A stretch of DNA of 64,000 nucleotides from Chryseobacterium joostei (GCF_003815775.1 NZ_CP033926.1:4796413-4860412); one strand, 5' to 3'. Shown: positions 46,454 through 55,440, counted from the first letter of the stretch. The notes: generated by a model not told the origin, from the sequence alone. Translations and numbers: made by a program.

Positions 46454-47761
46454 TTATAAAAAGTCTGAAATAGATTTATCCTGCTGGTTTTCATACCTTC
46501 TGTTCTTGGCTACTCCAATTTTCTGCTTGGTGTAAATGCTGTTGTGTCCTGACAGAAGATAGGAAACAATACATGCAATGGCAATATAAGCACCACTTTC
46601 TGCACCAAATAATTCAATGCCCATCAGCATACACGCGAGCGGAGTATTGGTTGCTCCCGCAAATACAGCCACAAACCCCATTCCGGCTAATAACCCAAAT
46701 GGTAACGGAATAAACAAGGATAGCGCACTCCCTAAGGTTGCCCCGATAAAGAATAAGGGAGTGACTTCGCCACCTTTAAATCCCGCAGAAAGAGTAACGA
46801 TAGTGAAAATCATTTTCAAGGCAAAATCATAAAAGGGAAGTTGTTTTTCAAAGGATTCTAAGATAACGGGAACTCCTAATCCAATATAGCGGGTTGTGCC
46901 CATTGCGAAAACTGCCAAAGCAACAATAGTTCCTCCAATTACAGGACGAAGTGGCGGATATTTAATTTTTGATTTAAAAAGAGAGCTAGCCCAATGAATC
47001 ATTTTACTGAATGCAGCCGCACAAATTCCAAAGGCAATACCTGCTAAAATACTACATAGAATTGGTAAGAACTCCAATTTTGGAATGATATCAATATGAT
47101 AATGAGTATGCTTTACATTCCAGAGGTTGGTTGTCCAATCTGCAAGTATAGCTGAAGCAAAAGCAGGAAATATGGCATTGTACCGTATTCTTCCAATCAG
47201 AAAAACCTCAAGCCCAAATACTGCTCCGGCTAAAGGGGTTCCGAAAACAGATCCAAATCCAGCCGCAATTGCTGCAATAATTAATATTTTTCTTTCGTTT
47301 TTATCAAGCTTAAAAGGCTTGGTGAGTTGGTCTGCAATAGCACCTGCCATCTGAAGAGCGGTTCCTTCACGTCCTGCGGAACCTCCAAACAGATGCGTAG
47401 CAATGGTTCCCAGATAAACAAAAGGAGCCATTTTGAATGGAATAATTTCTTTGGGATCATGAATATTGTCAATCAGGAGGTTATTTCCTGCCTCAACATC
47501 TTTTCCAAAATAATAATATAAAAGTCCGATGAAGAAGCCTACAACAGGAAGTAGTGCAATTAACCATAAATGATTTTCCCTGAAATTGGTAGCCCATTCT
47601 AACGATTGTAAAAATCCTGCAGAAGCTGTTCCTACCAGTAAGCCAATAATCATACTAATGAACAGCCACTTTAAAATATAAGGTAGTGCCGGGAATTTTC
47701 TTAAAAAAAATTGGGTGTGAAAAATTACTTTCTTACTAAGTGTCCATTGATGTTTTGACAT
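46454..47761 (-). CDS. CLC-type fluoride/proton antiporter
   Basis: The 435-residue CLC protein has 10 or more TM helices. The anion-binding motifs are of the fluoride-exporting branch: GGSAGREGTALQ (GREGT at 130-134) and AGNNLLIDN in place of the GSGIP loop of chloride-type CLCs; other family segments include GFGSVFGTPLAGAVFGLEVF and FKGGEVTPLFFIGATLG. A fluoride riboswitch just upstream (47794-47860) makes the fluoride assignment strong. It exports fluoride, protecting enolase and pyrophosphatase. Confidence 0.9.
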   Translation of the reverse strand: MSKHQWTLSKKVIFHTQFFLRKFPALPYILKWLFISMIIGLLVGTASAGFLQSLEWATNFRENHLWLIALLPVVGFFIGLLYYYFGKDVEAGNNLLIDNIHDPKEIIPFKMAPFVYLGTIATHLFGGSAGREGTALQMAGAIADQLTKPFKLDKNERKILIIAAIAAGFGSVFGTPLAGAVFGLEVFLIGRIRYNAIFPAFASAILADWTTNLWNVKHTHYHIDIIPKLEFLPILCSILAGIAFGICAAAFSKMIHWASSLFKSKIKYPPLRPVIGGTIVALAVFAMGTTRYIGLGVPVILESFEKQLPFYDFALKMIFTIVTLSAGFKGGEVTPLFFIGATLGSALSLFIPLPFGLLAGMGFVAVFAGATNTPLACMLMGIELFGAESGAYIAIACIVSYLLSGHNSIYTKQKIGVAKNRRYENQQDKSISDFL

Positions 47762-47767
47762 AATAAT

Positions 47768-47803
47768 CCTGATTAGTTATTGGTTAATAATCTATTAATC
47801 AGG
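47768..47803 (-). promoter_or_regulatory. Expression-platform hairpin at the CLC start codon
   Basis: An 8-bp stem (47768-47775 with 47796-47803) ends 6 bases before the ATG. Its upstream arm overlaps the last bases of the fluoride aptamer. Formation of this hairpin should block ribosome binding, and ligand binding by the aptamer would compete with it. This implies translational rather than terminator-based control. Confidence 0.7.
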
Positions 47804-47860
47804 CGTCATCAGCTTTTGTAAAGCGGTTGGGTAAGGAAGAACACCATTTCCTTTTGATAG
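47794..47860 (-). promoter_or_regulatory. Fluoride (crcB-type) riboswitch
   Basis: On the minus strand the segment reads GGAAATGG, then TGTTCTTCC, AACCGCTT and AAGCTGATGACGCC, in the order of the fluoride riboswitch consensus (GGxGATGG, TTC, CC, AACCGC, GCTGATGA, GCC). GGTGT pairs with ACGCC (one G-T pair), and GGAA can pair with TTCC as the pseudoknot. The transcript would start about 5 bases before the aptamer. Confidence 0.88.
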
Positions 47861-47862
47861 TG

Positions 47863-47892
47863 CAAATATAAAAAGAAGAATCTATTTTTCAA
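47863..47892 (-). promoter_or_regulatory. Promoter of the fluoride riboswitch-CLC unit
   Basis: On the minus strand TTG (47890-47892), 19 bases, then the perfect -7 box TATATTTG (47863-47870). The predicted start near 47857 is just upstream of the aptamer. Confidence 0.8.
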
Positions 47893-47962
47893 AAAATTCT
47901 AAGAGCTGTGTGAAAATAAATAGAAATATGTCATTTAATATTCACTTCTAAGTTCCAAAATC

Positions 47963-48430
47963 TTATAAAAAAGGTTTCATTTCATCTTCAATCTGCGTTC
48001 TCAGATCCATCAGGCGTTTGGCATATTGTTCTTTTTGTCTTTCTTCTTCAGTTTCAGGAGTCCATTTCGGAACAGGTAGCTTTTTACCATTCTCGTCTAC
48101 TGCTACAAATACAATGATACAGTGTGTTTTTTTATCAAAAGTAGGTTGCTTTAGGTTTCGGGAAAAGACATTGATGGAAATATGCATACTGGAAGATCCC
48201 GTATAGATCACCTGTGCATCCACTTTTACCACTTCACCTATCTTGATAGGCTCATAAAATCGAATTCCTCCAACATATACGGTTACAGAATAATTTCCGC
48301 TCCAGGTGGTGGCACACGCATAGCCTGCCTGATCAATCCATTTCATAACGCTTCCACCGTGTACATTGCCACCGTAGTTAACATCTGATGGTTCTGAAAT
48401 AAACTGAAAAGTAATAGGTTTGTTCTGCAT
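47963..48430 (-). CDS. Acyl-CoA thioesterase (hotdog fold, YciA-like)
   Basis: The 155-residue hotdog protein has the catalytic-loop signature DVNYGGNVHGGSVMKWIDQAGYACATTW near the start. The second strand set FYEPIKIGEVVKVDAQVIYTGSSSMHI and CIIVFVAVDENGKKLPVPKW fits acyl-CoA hydrolases of the YciA/BACH class. It is cytosolic. The substrate chain length is not determinable from sequence. Confidence 0.88.
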   Translation of the reverse strand: MQNKPITFQFISEPSDVNYGGNVHGGSVMKWIDQAGYACATTWSGNYSVTVYVGGIRFYEPIKIGEVVKVDAQVIYTGSSSMHISINVFSRNLKQPTFDKKTHCIIVFVAVDENGKKLPVPKWTPETEEERQKEQYAKRLMDLRTQIEDEMKPFL

Positions 48431-48550
48431 CTTTATAAAATTTTAATAAAGTTATTTAATAATTTCCAAAGTTTTAGATTAAATCCTACTTTTGAAAGAC
48501 GAAATGGGTATAAAACCGAATTTTAACAAATAACAGACTTAAAGATAGTA

Positions 48551-48907
48551 ATGAAGAAAGTATTTTACCTTAACACATGTGATACTTGTAGAAAGATTTT
48601 AGCACAGTTTGACCTTACAGACTGGGAGCTTCGTGAGATCAAAAAACAACCAATCACCAAAGAGGAATTGGAGGAAATGCATAAAATGACAAAGTCGTAT
48701 GATGCGTTGTTCAGTAGAAAATCTACCCAGATCAAACTAAGAGGTTTAGATGTGAAGTCTCTGACTGAAAAAGCTTTTAAGGAATTATTATTGGATCATT
48801 ATACATTCCTAAAGCGTCCTGTTTTCCTTACAGATAAAGAAATTTTTGTTGGAAATGATAAAAAGAATATTGAAGCTTTGAGAGAGTTCTTTGGAGTGAA
48901 TGAATAA
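48551..48907 (+). CDS. Arsenate reductase / Spx-family protein
   Basis: The 118-residue thioredoxin-fold protein has Cys10 and Cys13 in LNTCDTCRK. The family segments LREIKKQPITKEELEEM and HYTFLKRPVFL (with the Arg of the ArsC/Spx group) are present. Closest in type are YffB and ArsC-like reductases. Spx-like regulation of RNA polymerase is unlikely outside Firmicutes. A TACTTTTG box at 48487-48494 lies 56 bases upstream without a well-spaced TTG. Confidence 0.85.
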   Translation: MKKVFYLNTCDTCRKILAQFDLTDWELREIKKQPITKEELEEMHKMTKSYDALFSRKSTQIKLRGLDVKSLTEKAFKELLLDHYTFLKRPVFLTDKEIFVGNDKKNIEALREFFGVNE

Positions 48908-49018
48908 AATTCCTGATTTCCATATTTCCTTAATTTATTGTTTTATCTATATCTTGTGATTTATTTTAATGGTTTAATTATTAAATACTTATCTTTATGA
49001 TTACCAAAAAATAAAATC

Positions 49019-49207
49019 ATGACAAAAAACTTTTTAAAAACAAAGAATCTTAACAGATCAGCATTGAAAGAGATTAACGGAGGGCTAAAGCCTATTATTG
49101 TTAATTGCTATACCTTATGCGGACCTGGTGGTGGAGTGCCCTCCAATACACCTGGAGTAGGTGATGCCTGTTCCCCAGACAGAAAAGTCTGCTGCATCTG
49201 CTATTAA
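49019..49207 (+). CDS. Second GG-leader, six-cysteine bacteriocin-like peptide
   Basis: The 62-residue precursor has a leader of 22 residues ending in Gly21-Gly22 (TKNLNRSALKEINGG), comparable to the one at 43957. The core of 40 residues has six Cys (30, 34, 51, 58, 59, 61), with a Gly/Pro-rich middle (CGPGGGVPSNTPGVGDAC) and the end KVCCICY. Core sequences of the two peptides are different, but both leaders share L-x-x-x-x-L-K-x-I-x-GG. A terminator follows at 49213. No transporter or immunity gene is adjacent. Confidence 0.83.
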   Translation: MTKNFLKTKNLNRSALKEINGGLKPIIVNCYTLCGPGGGVPSNTPGVGDACSPDRKVCCICY

Positions 49208-49212
49208 GTACA

Positions 49213-49250
49213 AAAAAATAGGCTGGAAATAAATTCCAGCCTATTTTTTA
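49213..49250. terminator. Bidirectional terminator between the second GG-leader gene and gcvT
   Basis: A 15-bp stem around TAGGCTGGAA/TTCCAGCCTA with A and T runs on both sides. It serves the convergent genes ending at 49207 (+) and 49266 (-). Confidence 0.9.
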
Positions 49251-49265
49251 TATATTTTCGAACGA

Positions 49266-50342
49266 TTATACAAAAGGAGCCTTAACTACTTTTGCAGGAA
49301 TGTTCTTGTTTCTTACCTGAATAAAGATTTCAGAACCTAGTTTGAAGTGAGGCTTGTCTACATAAGCAAGACCTAAACCGATCTTTTTCATTGGAGACTG
49401 TGTTCCGGAAGTTACTTTTCCGATTACATTTCCTTCAGCATCTACAACAGGGTAGTCATGTCTTGGAACTCCTTTGTCTGTAAGTTCAAAAGCAACTAGC
49501 TTTCTGCTTACTCCTTCTTCTTTCTGCTTTGCGAAAGTGTCCTTAGAAACAAAATCCTTATCAAACTTTGTGATCCATCCTAAACCAGCTTCAATAGGAG
49601 AAGTAGTATCATCGATATCATTTCCATAAAGACAGAATCCTTTTTCAAGTCTTAAAGTATCTCTGGAAGCCAATCCACAAGGAATAATACCTTCAGCTTC
49701 ACCGGCTTTCATTATTTCGTCCCAAAGTTTCTCAGCACTTTCGTTGTTGAAATAGATTTCAAAACCACCGCTTCCTGTATATCCTGTATTCGAAATAATC
49801 ACATCGTTTACTCCGGCTACACTTCCTACTGTAAAGTTATAGTAAGGGATTTCAGAAAGATTTACATCAGTAAGTTTCTGAAGAATTTCAGTAGCCTTAG
49901 GTCCCTGAACAGCCAATAATGACATATCATCAGAAGCATTGGTCATTTTTGCTCCAAATGTGTTGAATTTTGAAATATGATTCCAGTCCTTGTCAATATT
50001 AGAAGCGTTTACTACCACAAAGTATTTGTCATCCTCCATTTTGTAAACAATAAGATCATCCACAATTCCTCCGTTTTCGTTAGGAAGACATGAATATTGA
50101 GCTTTTCCGTTTTCAAGAGCATCTACATTATTAGTCGTCACATACTGTAAAAGATCTTTAGAACCCGGGCCTTCGATGAAAAACTGTCCCATGTGGGAAA
50201 CATCAAATAATCCTGCTTTTTCTCTTACTGCAAAGTGCTCTTCCGTTACTCCTGAATACTGTACAGGCATTTCAAAACCTGCAAAAGGTACGATCTTAGC
50301 TCCCAAGGAAACATGTTTGTCGTACAAGGCTGTTTTCTTCAT
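49266..50342 (-). CDS. gcvT: Aminomethyltransferase (glycine cleavage system T protein)
   Basis: Transfers the methylene group from lipoyl-H protein to tetrahydrofolate, releasing ammonia. The 358 residues show the family pattern: [67 protein letters not shown], and [25 protein letters not shown] with the catalytic Asp in the FDVSHM/YTG region. gcvP and gcvH are not in this window. Confidence 0.97.
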   Translation of the reverse strand: MKKTALYDKHVSLGAKIVPFAGFEMPVQYSGVTEEHFAVREKAGLFDVSHMGQFFIEGPGSKDLLQYVTTNNVDALENGKAQYSCLPNENGGIVDDLIVYKMEDDKYFVVVNASNIDKDWNHISKFNTFGAKMTNASDDMSLLAVQGPKATEILQKLTDVNLSEIPYYNFTVGSVAGVNDVIISNTGYTGSGGFEIYFNNESAEKLWDEIMKAGEAEGIIPCGLASRDTLRLEKGFCLYGNDIDDTTSPIEAGLGWITKFDKDFVSKDTFAKQKEEGVSRKLVAFELTDKGVPRHDYPVVDAEGNVIGKVTSGTQSPMKKIGLGLAYVDKPHFKLGSEIFIQVRNKNIPAKVVKAPFV

Positions 50343-50351
50343 ATTTAATTT

Positions 50352-50822
50352 TTATTTCTTTATTTTAAAACTATTAAAAGTCTCATTGAATAGGGTCATA
50401 TAGTTTCCGTTCCAGAATTTCTGGCCACAGTTGATGGTTACCAGAAACAAGTCCTTGTCTTTTTGAAAGGCTCTGGTAATCCAGAACAGTTTATCTTTTT
50501 GATCAAAATACTCGTAGTAATACTCCGTATATCCTTTTTTGCTTTTGCTCTCCTTTACCTTATTTTCTGCATCTTCTGATTTATAAAGAGCCAAAACAAA
50601 TTTCTTTGTTTCAGTCTTGGGAAGATTAAGGTCATGATATTCGGAAATGGTAATGGCTCCAATTTCATTGGTAGGAAAGATATTGACAATATCACTATCG
50701 TTGGTAGATTTCCATCCAGCCGGAACATTAATGGTGTAGTTGGGGCTTTCATAAGTATTTGTCTTTTGGGCAAAAAACAAACTTCCTGATACAAAAGCAG
50801 AAACAAGCAATATTCTTTTCAT
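50352..50822 (-). CDS. Secreted protein with a PsbP/DUF1795-like domain
   Basis: The 156-residue protein has a signal peptide (ends FFAQ). A single domain starts with the typical YESPNYTINVPAGWKSTN and continues TNEIGAITISEYHDLN, FWITRAFQKDKDLFLVTINCG and FNETFNSFKI. This is the pattern of small PsbP-like/DUF1795 proteins of unknown function that are frequent in Bacteroidetes. It is located 9 bases before gcvT and 2 bases after idi, so it may form an operon with them. Confidence 0.78.
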   Translation of the reverse strand: MKRILLVSAFVSGSLFFAQKTNTYESPNYTINVPAGWKSTNDSDIVNIFPTNEIGAITISEYHDLNLPKTETKKFVLALYKSEDAENKVKESKSKKGYTEYYYEYFDQKDKLFWITRAFQKDKDLFLVTINCGQKFWNGNYMTLFNETFNSFKIKK

Positions 50823-50824
50823 CG

Positions 50825-51334
50825 TTAAAAATGGTGTTTATATTCTTCAAGGATGATCTTGAACCATTCAGTAAAGTTTTCAGGATTTTCAGAAATCTCC
50901 TTATCTAAATCTTGAGGAGAAATGAATCTTACTTCTTCCACTTCTTCCTTATTCAAATTAAAATCAGATTCATGACTACCTACAAAAACATGGTCAAGCT
51001 CGTGTTCCCAAAGGCCTCCGCCTACATCTGCCCTATAGATAAAACTGAATTTTTCTGAAAGTTCGGCTTCAATTCCCAATTCCTCTTTCAGCCTGCGTTT
51101 AGCGCCCGCCAAATAAGTTTCTCCATCTCTCGGATGAGAACATACTGCATTGGTCCATTGATTGGGAGAATGATATTTTACCGAGGCTCTTTTTTGAAGA
51201 AGCATTTCGCCTTTACTGTTAAAAAGAAATACAGAAAAAGCACGGTGCAACAAGCCATTGATGTGAGCCTGCTGTTTTTCCATCAAACCCAAAACTTCAT
51301 CCTCAGGATTTACTAAAACTACAAATTCTTCCAT
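50825..51334 (-). CDS. idi: Isopentenyl-diphosphate delta-isomerase, type 1
   Basis: Interconverts isopentenyl and dimethylallyl diphosphate. The 169-residue Nudix-fold protein has WTNAVCSHPRDGE with the catalytic Cys, the Nudix box AAKRRLKEELGIEAEL, and LWEHELDHVFVG with the catalytic Glu and metal ligands. It provides the precursors for menaquinone and carotenoid side chains. It lies upstream of the PsbP-like gene and gcvT on the same strand with very short gaps. Confidence 0.96.
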   Translation of the reverse strand: MEEFVVLVNPEDEVLGLMEKQQAHINGLLHRAFSVFLFNSKGEMLLQKRASVKYHSPNQWTNAVCSHPRDGETYLAGAKRRLKEELGIEAELSEKFSFIYRADVGGGLWEHELDHVFVGSHESDFNLNKEEVEEVRFISPQDLDKEISENPENFTEWFKIILEEYKHHF

Positions 51335-51693
51335 TTCTACAAATGTAAGAGTAATAAATGTATTTTGGAAATTTTTCGATAAACATCATGCTTTTGTAAA
51401 ATGAAATGTATAAATGTAAATAAGATTAAAAAAGATATTTAAAGGGTTAGAGTAGTTATATCATTTTTTATATATTATTATGAATGATTCTTTATCTAAA
51501 AATTAAAAAAATCTCTATTTTTTACCAAAAAACAAAATCTGCAAATGAAAATTTTTAATCATAATGTACTAAATGATGGATAAAATGTTAATATTATTTA
51601 TTAAATAATGATTTTTGTAGTAAATTTTTAATTTAAACTAAGATTAATACATCTGATAGTGGTAAAAGCTGTAACTTTGTTACTCAAATTGTA
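51335..51693. other. AT-rich intergenic region between idi and the HAD gene
   Basis: About 360 bases of extremely AT-rich sequence, divergent between the idi start and the HAD-like gene. A TAACTTTG box at 51672-51679 could be the -7 of the HAD gene, but I find no TTG at the right distance. No ORF or hairpin with a T run is convincing. The promoters of both flanking genes must be here. Confidence 0.5.
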
Positions 51694-52107
51694 ATGATGG
51701 AATTAGAATACATAGAGCATATAAGTCCTATTCTAAAGGATGGAGTTAAAAATTACTTAATTGATATAGACGGAACCATTACAGATGATGTTCCCAATGA
51801 AGAACCGGAAAGAATGGTTACCTGTGAACCTTATCCGGATGCATTGGAAACCGTTAATAAATGGTATGATGAAGGACATCAGATCTGTTTCTTTACCTCA
51901 AGAACCGAAAACTTAAAGCAAATCACCATAGATTGGCTGGATAAGCATGGCTTTAAATACCACAGTGTACTCTGTGGAAAACCAAGAGGTGGAAACTATC
52001 ACTGGATAGATAACCACTTGGTAAGAGCTACAAGATACAAGGGTAGATTTACAGACTTGGTAGAAAAACAAGTGACTATTGAAGTGTTCAAGGAAGACGG
52101 AGAATAA
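51694..52107 (+). CDS. Small capless HAD-superfamily protein
   Basis: The 137-residue protein has the HAD nucleophile motif DIDGTITDD (Asp24, Asp26), the second motif Thr in FFTSRT and the acidic motif IDNHLVRA near the end. It has no cap domain. The EGHQICFFTSRTENLKQITIDWLDKHGFKY segment is typical of LNS2 and polynucleotide 3'-phosphatase-like members. Relatives are sometimes labelled phosphoheptose isomerase, which the sequence does not support. A hydrolase of unknown substrate is the safer call. Confidence 0.78.
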   Translation: MMELEYIEHISPILKDGVKNYLIDIDGTITDDVPNEEPERMVTCEPYPDALETVNKWYDEGHQICFFTSRTENLKQITIDWLDKHGFKYHSVLCGKPRGGNYHWIDNHLVRATRYKGRFTDLVEKQVTIEVFKEDGE

Positions 52108-52118
52108 AAAATATAATT

Positions 52119-52169
52119 AAAGATTTAAAAATTGAATGGAGCTTTTCCTTTAATTTTTAAATCTTTTCA
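52119..52169 (+). terminator. Terminator after the HAD gene
   Basis: A perfect 15-bp AT-rich stem AAAGATTTAAAAATT/AATTTTTAAATCTTT (52119-52133, 52152-52166) with an 18-base loop. Termination strength is uncertain because of low GC. Confidence 0.55.
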
Positions 52170-52190
52170 ATTTTAAATATAGTTGTATTT

Positions 52191-53150
52191 ATGAAAGTTT
52201 TAGCAAATGACGGCCTAGACCAATCTGGAATTGATGCATTAACAGAAAAAGGGTTTGAGGTTATTACAGCAAAGGTTCCTCAGGAATTTTTGGTGGATTA
52301 TATTAACGAGCACAAGATCCGTACTTTATTGGTAAGAAGTGCTACACAGGTAAGGAAAGATATTATTGACGGGTGCCCATCCATCGATATCATCGGAAGA
52401 GGGGGGGTAGGAATGGATAATATTGATGTGGACTACGCCAGAGAAAAGGGTATCCATGTAATCAATACTCCTGCGGCTTCTTCAGAATCGGTTGCTGAAC
52501 TTGTTTTTGCTCACCTATTTTCAGGGGCAAGGTTTCTTCAGGATTCCAACAGAAAGATGCCTTTGGTAGGAGATACGGAATTTGCAGGACTTAAAAAAGC
52601 ATATACTGCCGGTATTGAATTAAGAGGTAAAACGATTGGTATTATTGGTATGGGAAGAATAGGCCAGGAGGTTGCAAGAATTGCTCTTGGACTTGGTATG
52701 AGAGTGGTTGCAGCTGATAATAATGTAGGAAGAGCAAGCATTAAGGTAAAGTTCTACAATAATCAGTTTATTAATGTTGATATAGAAACAGAATCTCTGC
52801 AAGATGTCTTGAAGCATTCAGATTTTATCACTCTTCACGTTCCTGCTCAGAAAGACGGATATATGATTGGTAAGAATGAGTTTGAGATCATGAAAGATGG
52901 AGTAGCTATTGTTAACTGTTCCAGAGGAGGTGTAATTGATGAGAGAGCTTTAATAGAAGCTTTAGATTCCGGTAAAGTGAAGTTCGCAGGATTGGATGTT
53001 TTCATTAATGAACCTACGCCATCCAAGGAAATTCTTACCCACTCAAAAATCTCCTTAACGCCACATACTGGTGCTTCTACTTTGGAAGCTCAGGATAGAA
53101 TAGGACTTTCTCTGGCAGAGCAGATTTCAAGTATTCTACAGATCCAGTAA
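52191..53150 (+). CDS. D-2-hydroxyacid dehydrogenase (phosphoglycerate dehydrogenase type)
   Basis: The 319-residue NAD-dependent dehydrogenase has an N-terminal substrate domain with RSATQVRKDII and the NAD-binding GIIGMGRIGQEVARIALG. Catalytic Arg, Glu and His are in NCSRGGVIDERAL, LDVFINEP and SLTPHTGAST. It is likely the SerA-type enzyme making 3-phosphohydroxypyruvate, but without the C-terminal ACT domain. The downstream terminator at 53175 makes it a single gene here. Confidence 0.88.
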   Translation: MKVLANDGLDQSGIDALTEKGFEVITAKVPQEFLVDYINEHKIRTLLVRSATQVRKDIIDGCPSIDIIGRGGVGMDNIDVDYAREKGIHVINTPAASSESVAELVFAHLFSGARFLQDSNRKMPLVGDTEFAGLKKAYTAGIELRGKTIGIIGMGRIGQEVARIALGLGMRVVAADNNVGRASIKVKFYNNQFINVDIETESLQDVLKHSDFITLHVPAQKDGYMIGKNEFEIMKDGVAIVNCSRGGVIDERALIEALDSGKVKFAGLDVFINEPTPSKEILTHSKISLTPHTGASTLEAQDRIGLSLAEQISSILQIQ

Positions 53151-53174
53151 TTGGAAATTGAAGATAGAAAAAAC

Positions 53175-53204
53175 AAAAGCACCTTAAATTAAGGTGCTTT
53201 TTTA
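53175..53204. terminator. Bidirectional terminator between the dehydrogenase and mscL
   Basis: An 11-bp stem AAAGCACCTTA/TAAGGTGCTTT (53176-53186, 53190-53200) with a 3-base loop and T or A runs on both sides. Confidence 0.9.
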
Positions 53205-53225
53205 TTTACATTGCCGAATAGCAAA

Positions 53226-53606
53226 TTATATATTGTTTTTACTTTTCAATAAATCTCTGATCTCTGTCAGTAATTTTTGATCATCTGTAGGCCCTGCCGG
53301 AGCTGGAGCATCTTTTTTGTTGATCTTATTAGCTCCTTTAATGATCCAGAAAAGAACCATGGCAATACAAAGGAAGCTGATTACTGCAGAAAGGAAGTTT
53401 CCATAGGCAACACCATTCCAGTTTAGTTTAGCGATATTTTCTGCTCCCGCTGCTTTTAATGCAGGGTTCAATATCAAAGGAGTGATTACATCTTCCACTA
53501 AAGAAGAAACAATTTTACCGAATGCTGCACCAATGATAACACCGACAGCTAAATCGAGAACATTTCCTTTAAAGGCAAAGTCTTTAAATTCTTTAACAAA
53601 TCCCAT
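53226..53606 (-). CDS. mscL: Large-conductance mechanosensitive channel
   Basis: Releases osmolytes under hypo-osmotic shock. The 126-residue protein has the TM1 segment KGNVLDLAVGVIIGAAFGKIVSSLVEDVI, a periplasmic loop (NPALKAAGAENIAKLNW), TM2 (YGNFLSAVISFLCIAMVLFWII) and a basic C-terminal tail. The length is normal for the family. Confidence 0.97.
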   Translation of the reverse strand: MGFVKEFKDFAFKGNVLDLAVGVIIGAAFGKIVSSLVEDVITPLILNPALKAAGAENIAKLNWNGVAYGNFLSAVISFLCIAMVLFWIIKGANKINKKDAPAPAGPTDDQKLLTEIRDLLKSKNNI

Positions 53607-53840
53607 AATTTATATTTTTTTAATTAGTATACACACAAAAATATAATTTAAAAATGTAAAAACATTACTTTTTATAAGTTTTTGTTCCGTAAAAGTTGAT
53701 TTTTACCTCATTTATTTTAATGAAAATAATGAATTTGTATTCATAATTTATTTCATTAATGAAGTCTCTCTATTTTTATTGCTGAGGCTACTACCGTAAT
53801 GAAAAATCTTTTGTAATTTGCTTAAAAGTTAGATTTACCC

Positions 53841-55358
53841 ATGAAAATCTTTACCACAGAACAAATTCGCAGCTGGGACCAGTTTACCATTTTACACGAA
53901 CCTATTTCTTCTGTTCAATTGATGGAAAGAGCCTCGATGGCTATTGCCAATTGGATTTCCGAACATTGTAAGAACCATAAAAAAATGGTTGTGTTTTGTG
54001 GTAACGGAAATAATGGAGGAGATGGACTGGCTATAGCAAGAATGCTTTATCTGAAAGGCTTTGATGTAGACGTATTTGTAAACGATCCCAAAGGGAAATT
54101 TTCAGAAGATGCAACAATAAACCTTAAAAGACTTGGGGATATATCAGGGGTTTCTGTTCGAAAGTTTAGTCAGGTTGAGCAATACGGCTTTGATGAGAAG
54201 ATGATCATCATTGATGCACTTTTTGGAACCGGACTATCCAGACCTTTGGATGGAGAATATAAAGAGCTTGTTGAACTATTAAATACAAAAGATAACATAA
54301 AAGTATCCATAGATATTCCCTCCGGATTAGCAACTGATGGAATACTTAAGGACGATTCTGTTGTTTTGAAAACAGACTATACACTAAGTTTTCAATCTTT
54401 GAAACGAAGCTTTCTTCATCCTGAAACCGGAAAATATACAGGAGAAATAAAGATTTTAAATATTGGCTTACACAGAGAATACGAAGAGGCCGAAAAAACC
54501 AACTATTTTGTAATAGATGATGATCTTGCTGAATCCATTTTTAAACCTAGAAATGACTTTGCGCATAAGGGGAATTATGGAAAAGCTCTTGTTGTTGGCG
54601 GAAGTTATGGGAAAATAGGGGCTGTAGTATTGGCGACAAAATCGGCTTTGAAAACAGGTGCCGGACTTACTTTTACTCTGGCTCCCCAATGTGGATATGA
54701 GATATTACAGACCTCATGTTCTGAAGCTATGTTTGCGAAAGGAGGAGAGCTGTGGGTAGATCATTTTGACATTGATAAAGACATGACTGTCGGGATTGGT
54801 CCTGGGCTGGGAACCCATGAAGATACAAGAAAAGGTCTTTTGAGTTTTTTGAAAAATTATACTAAGTCAATGGTATTGGATGCAGATGCATTGAATATTA
54901 TTTCCGAAAATGAAGAGAATCTTGACTTCATTCCCAAAAAATCAATCATTACTCCTCATCCAAAGGAATTTGAAAGAATGTTTGGTAAAACAGAGGATTC
55001 TTTTAAAAGGTTAAAACTGGCTGTAGAAAAAGCCAGAGAGCTTGCTATTTATATCGTATTAAAAGATCATCATACACAGATTATTACACCTAACGGAAAG
55101 GTCTTCTATAACATTACCGGAAATGCAGGTCTTGCAAAAGGAGGGAGCGGAGATGTTCTTACCGGAATTCTTACCTCGCTTTTAGCACAGGGATATTCAG
55201 GAGAGGAGTCTTGTATTTTGGGAGTTTGGCTGCACGGAAAAGCAGCAGATTTTGCTGCGGAAAAGTATTCAAAAGAATCTATGCTTCCTACGAACGTTAT
55301 TGATGAATTAGGAAGTGTTTTTGGAGAATTGAATACAAAGATGAATAGGAAACTGTAA
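53841..55358 (+). CDS. nnr: Bifunctional NAD(P)HX epimerase / ADP-dependent hydratase
   Basis: Repairs hydrated NADH and NADPH. N-terminal epimerase domain (about 1-215, YjeF_N): GNGNNGGDGLAIARMLYLKG and IIDALFGTGLSRP. C-terminal hydratase domain (about 225-500, ribokinase-like): GKALVVGGSYGKIGAVVLATKSAL, GIGPGLG, and AGLAKGGSGDVLTGILTSLLAQG with the catalytic Asp. The 505-residue fusion is the usual bacterial arrangement. Confidence 0.96.
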   Translation: MKIFTTEQIRSWDQFTILHEPISSVQLMERASMAIANWISEHCKNHKKMVVFCGNGNNGGDGLAIARMLYLKGFDVDVFVNDPKGKFSEDATINLKRLGDISGVSVRKFSQVEQYGFDEKMIIIDALFGTGLSRPLDGEYKELVELLNTKDNIKVSIDIPSGLATDGILKDDSVVLKTDYTLSFQSLKRSFLHPETGKYTGEIKILNIGLHREYEEAEKTNYFVIDDDLAESIFKPRNDFAHKGNYGKALVVGGSYGKIGAVVLATKSALKTGAGLTFTLAPQCGYEILQTSCSEAMFAKGGELWVDHFDIDKDMTVGIGPGLGTHEDTRKGLLSFLKNYTKSMVLDADALNIISENEENLDFIPKKSIITPHPKEFERMFGKTEDSFKRLKLAVEKARELAIYIVLKDHHTQIITPNGKVFYNITGNAGLAKGGSGDVLTGILTSLLAQGYSGEESCILGVWLHGKAADFAAEKYSKESMLPTNVIDELGSVFGELNTKMNRKL

Positions 55359-55401
55359 AAAATAATCCATTGAAGTAAATCATATTTGGAAAACTTAAAA
55401 T

Positions 55402-55440
55402 AAAAAAGGCAAATTCACATATCTGTAAATTTGCCTTTTC
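55402..55440. terminator. Bidirectional terminator between nnr and lgt
   Basis: A 12-bp stem AAAAGGCAAATT/AATTTGCCTTTT (55404-55415, 55428-55439). It serves the convergent genes ending at 55358 (+) and 55468 (-). Confidence 0.85.

Noticed and set aside
51694-52107. Annotation as phosphoheptose isomerase
   Set aside because: The protein has HAD motifs (DIDGT) and no SIS-domain sugar isomerase features.
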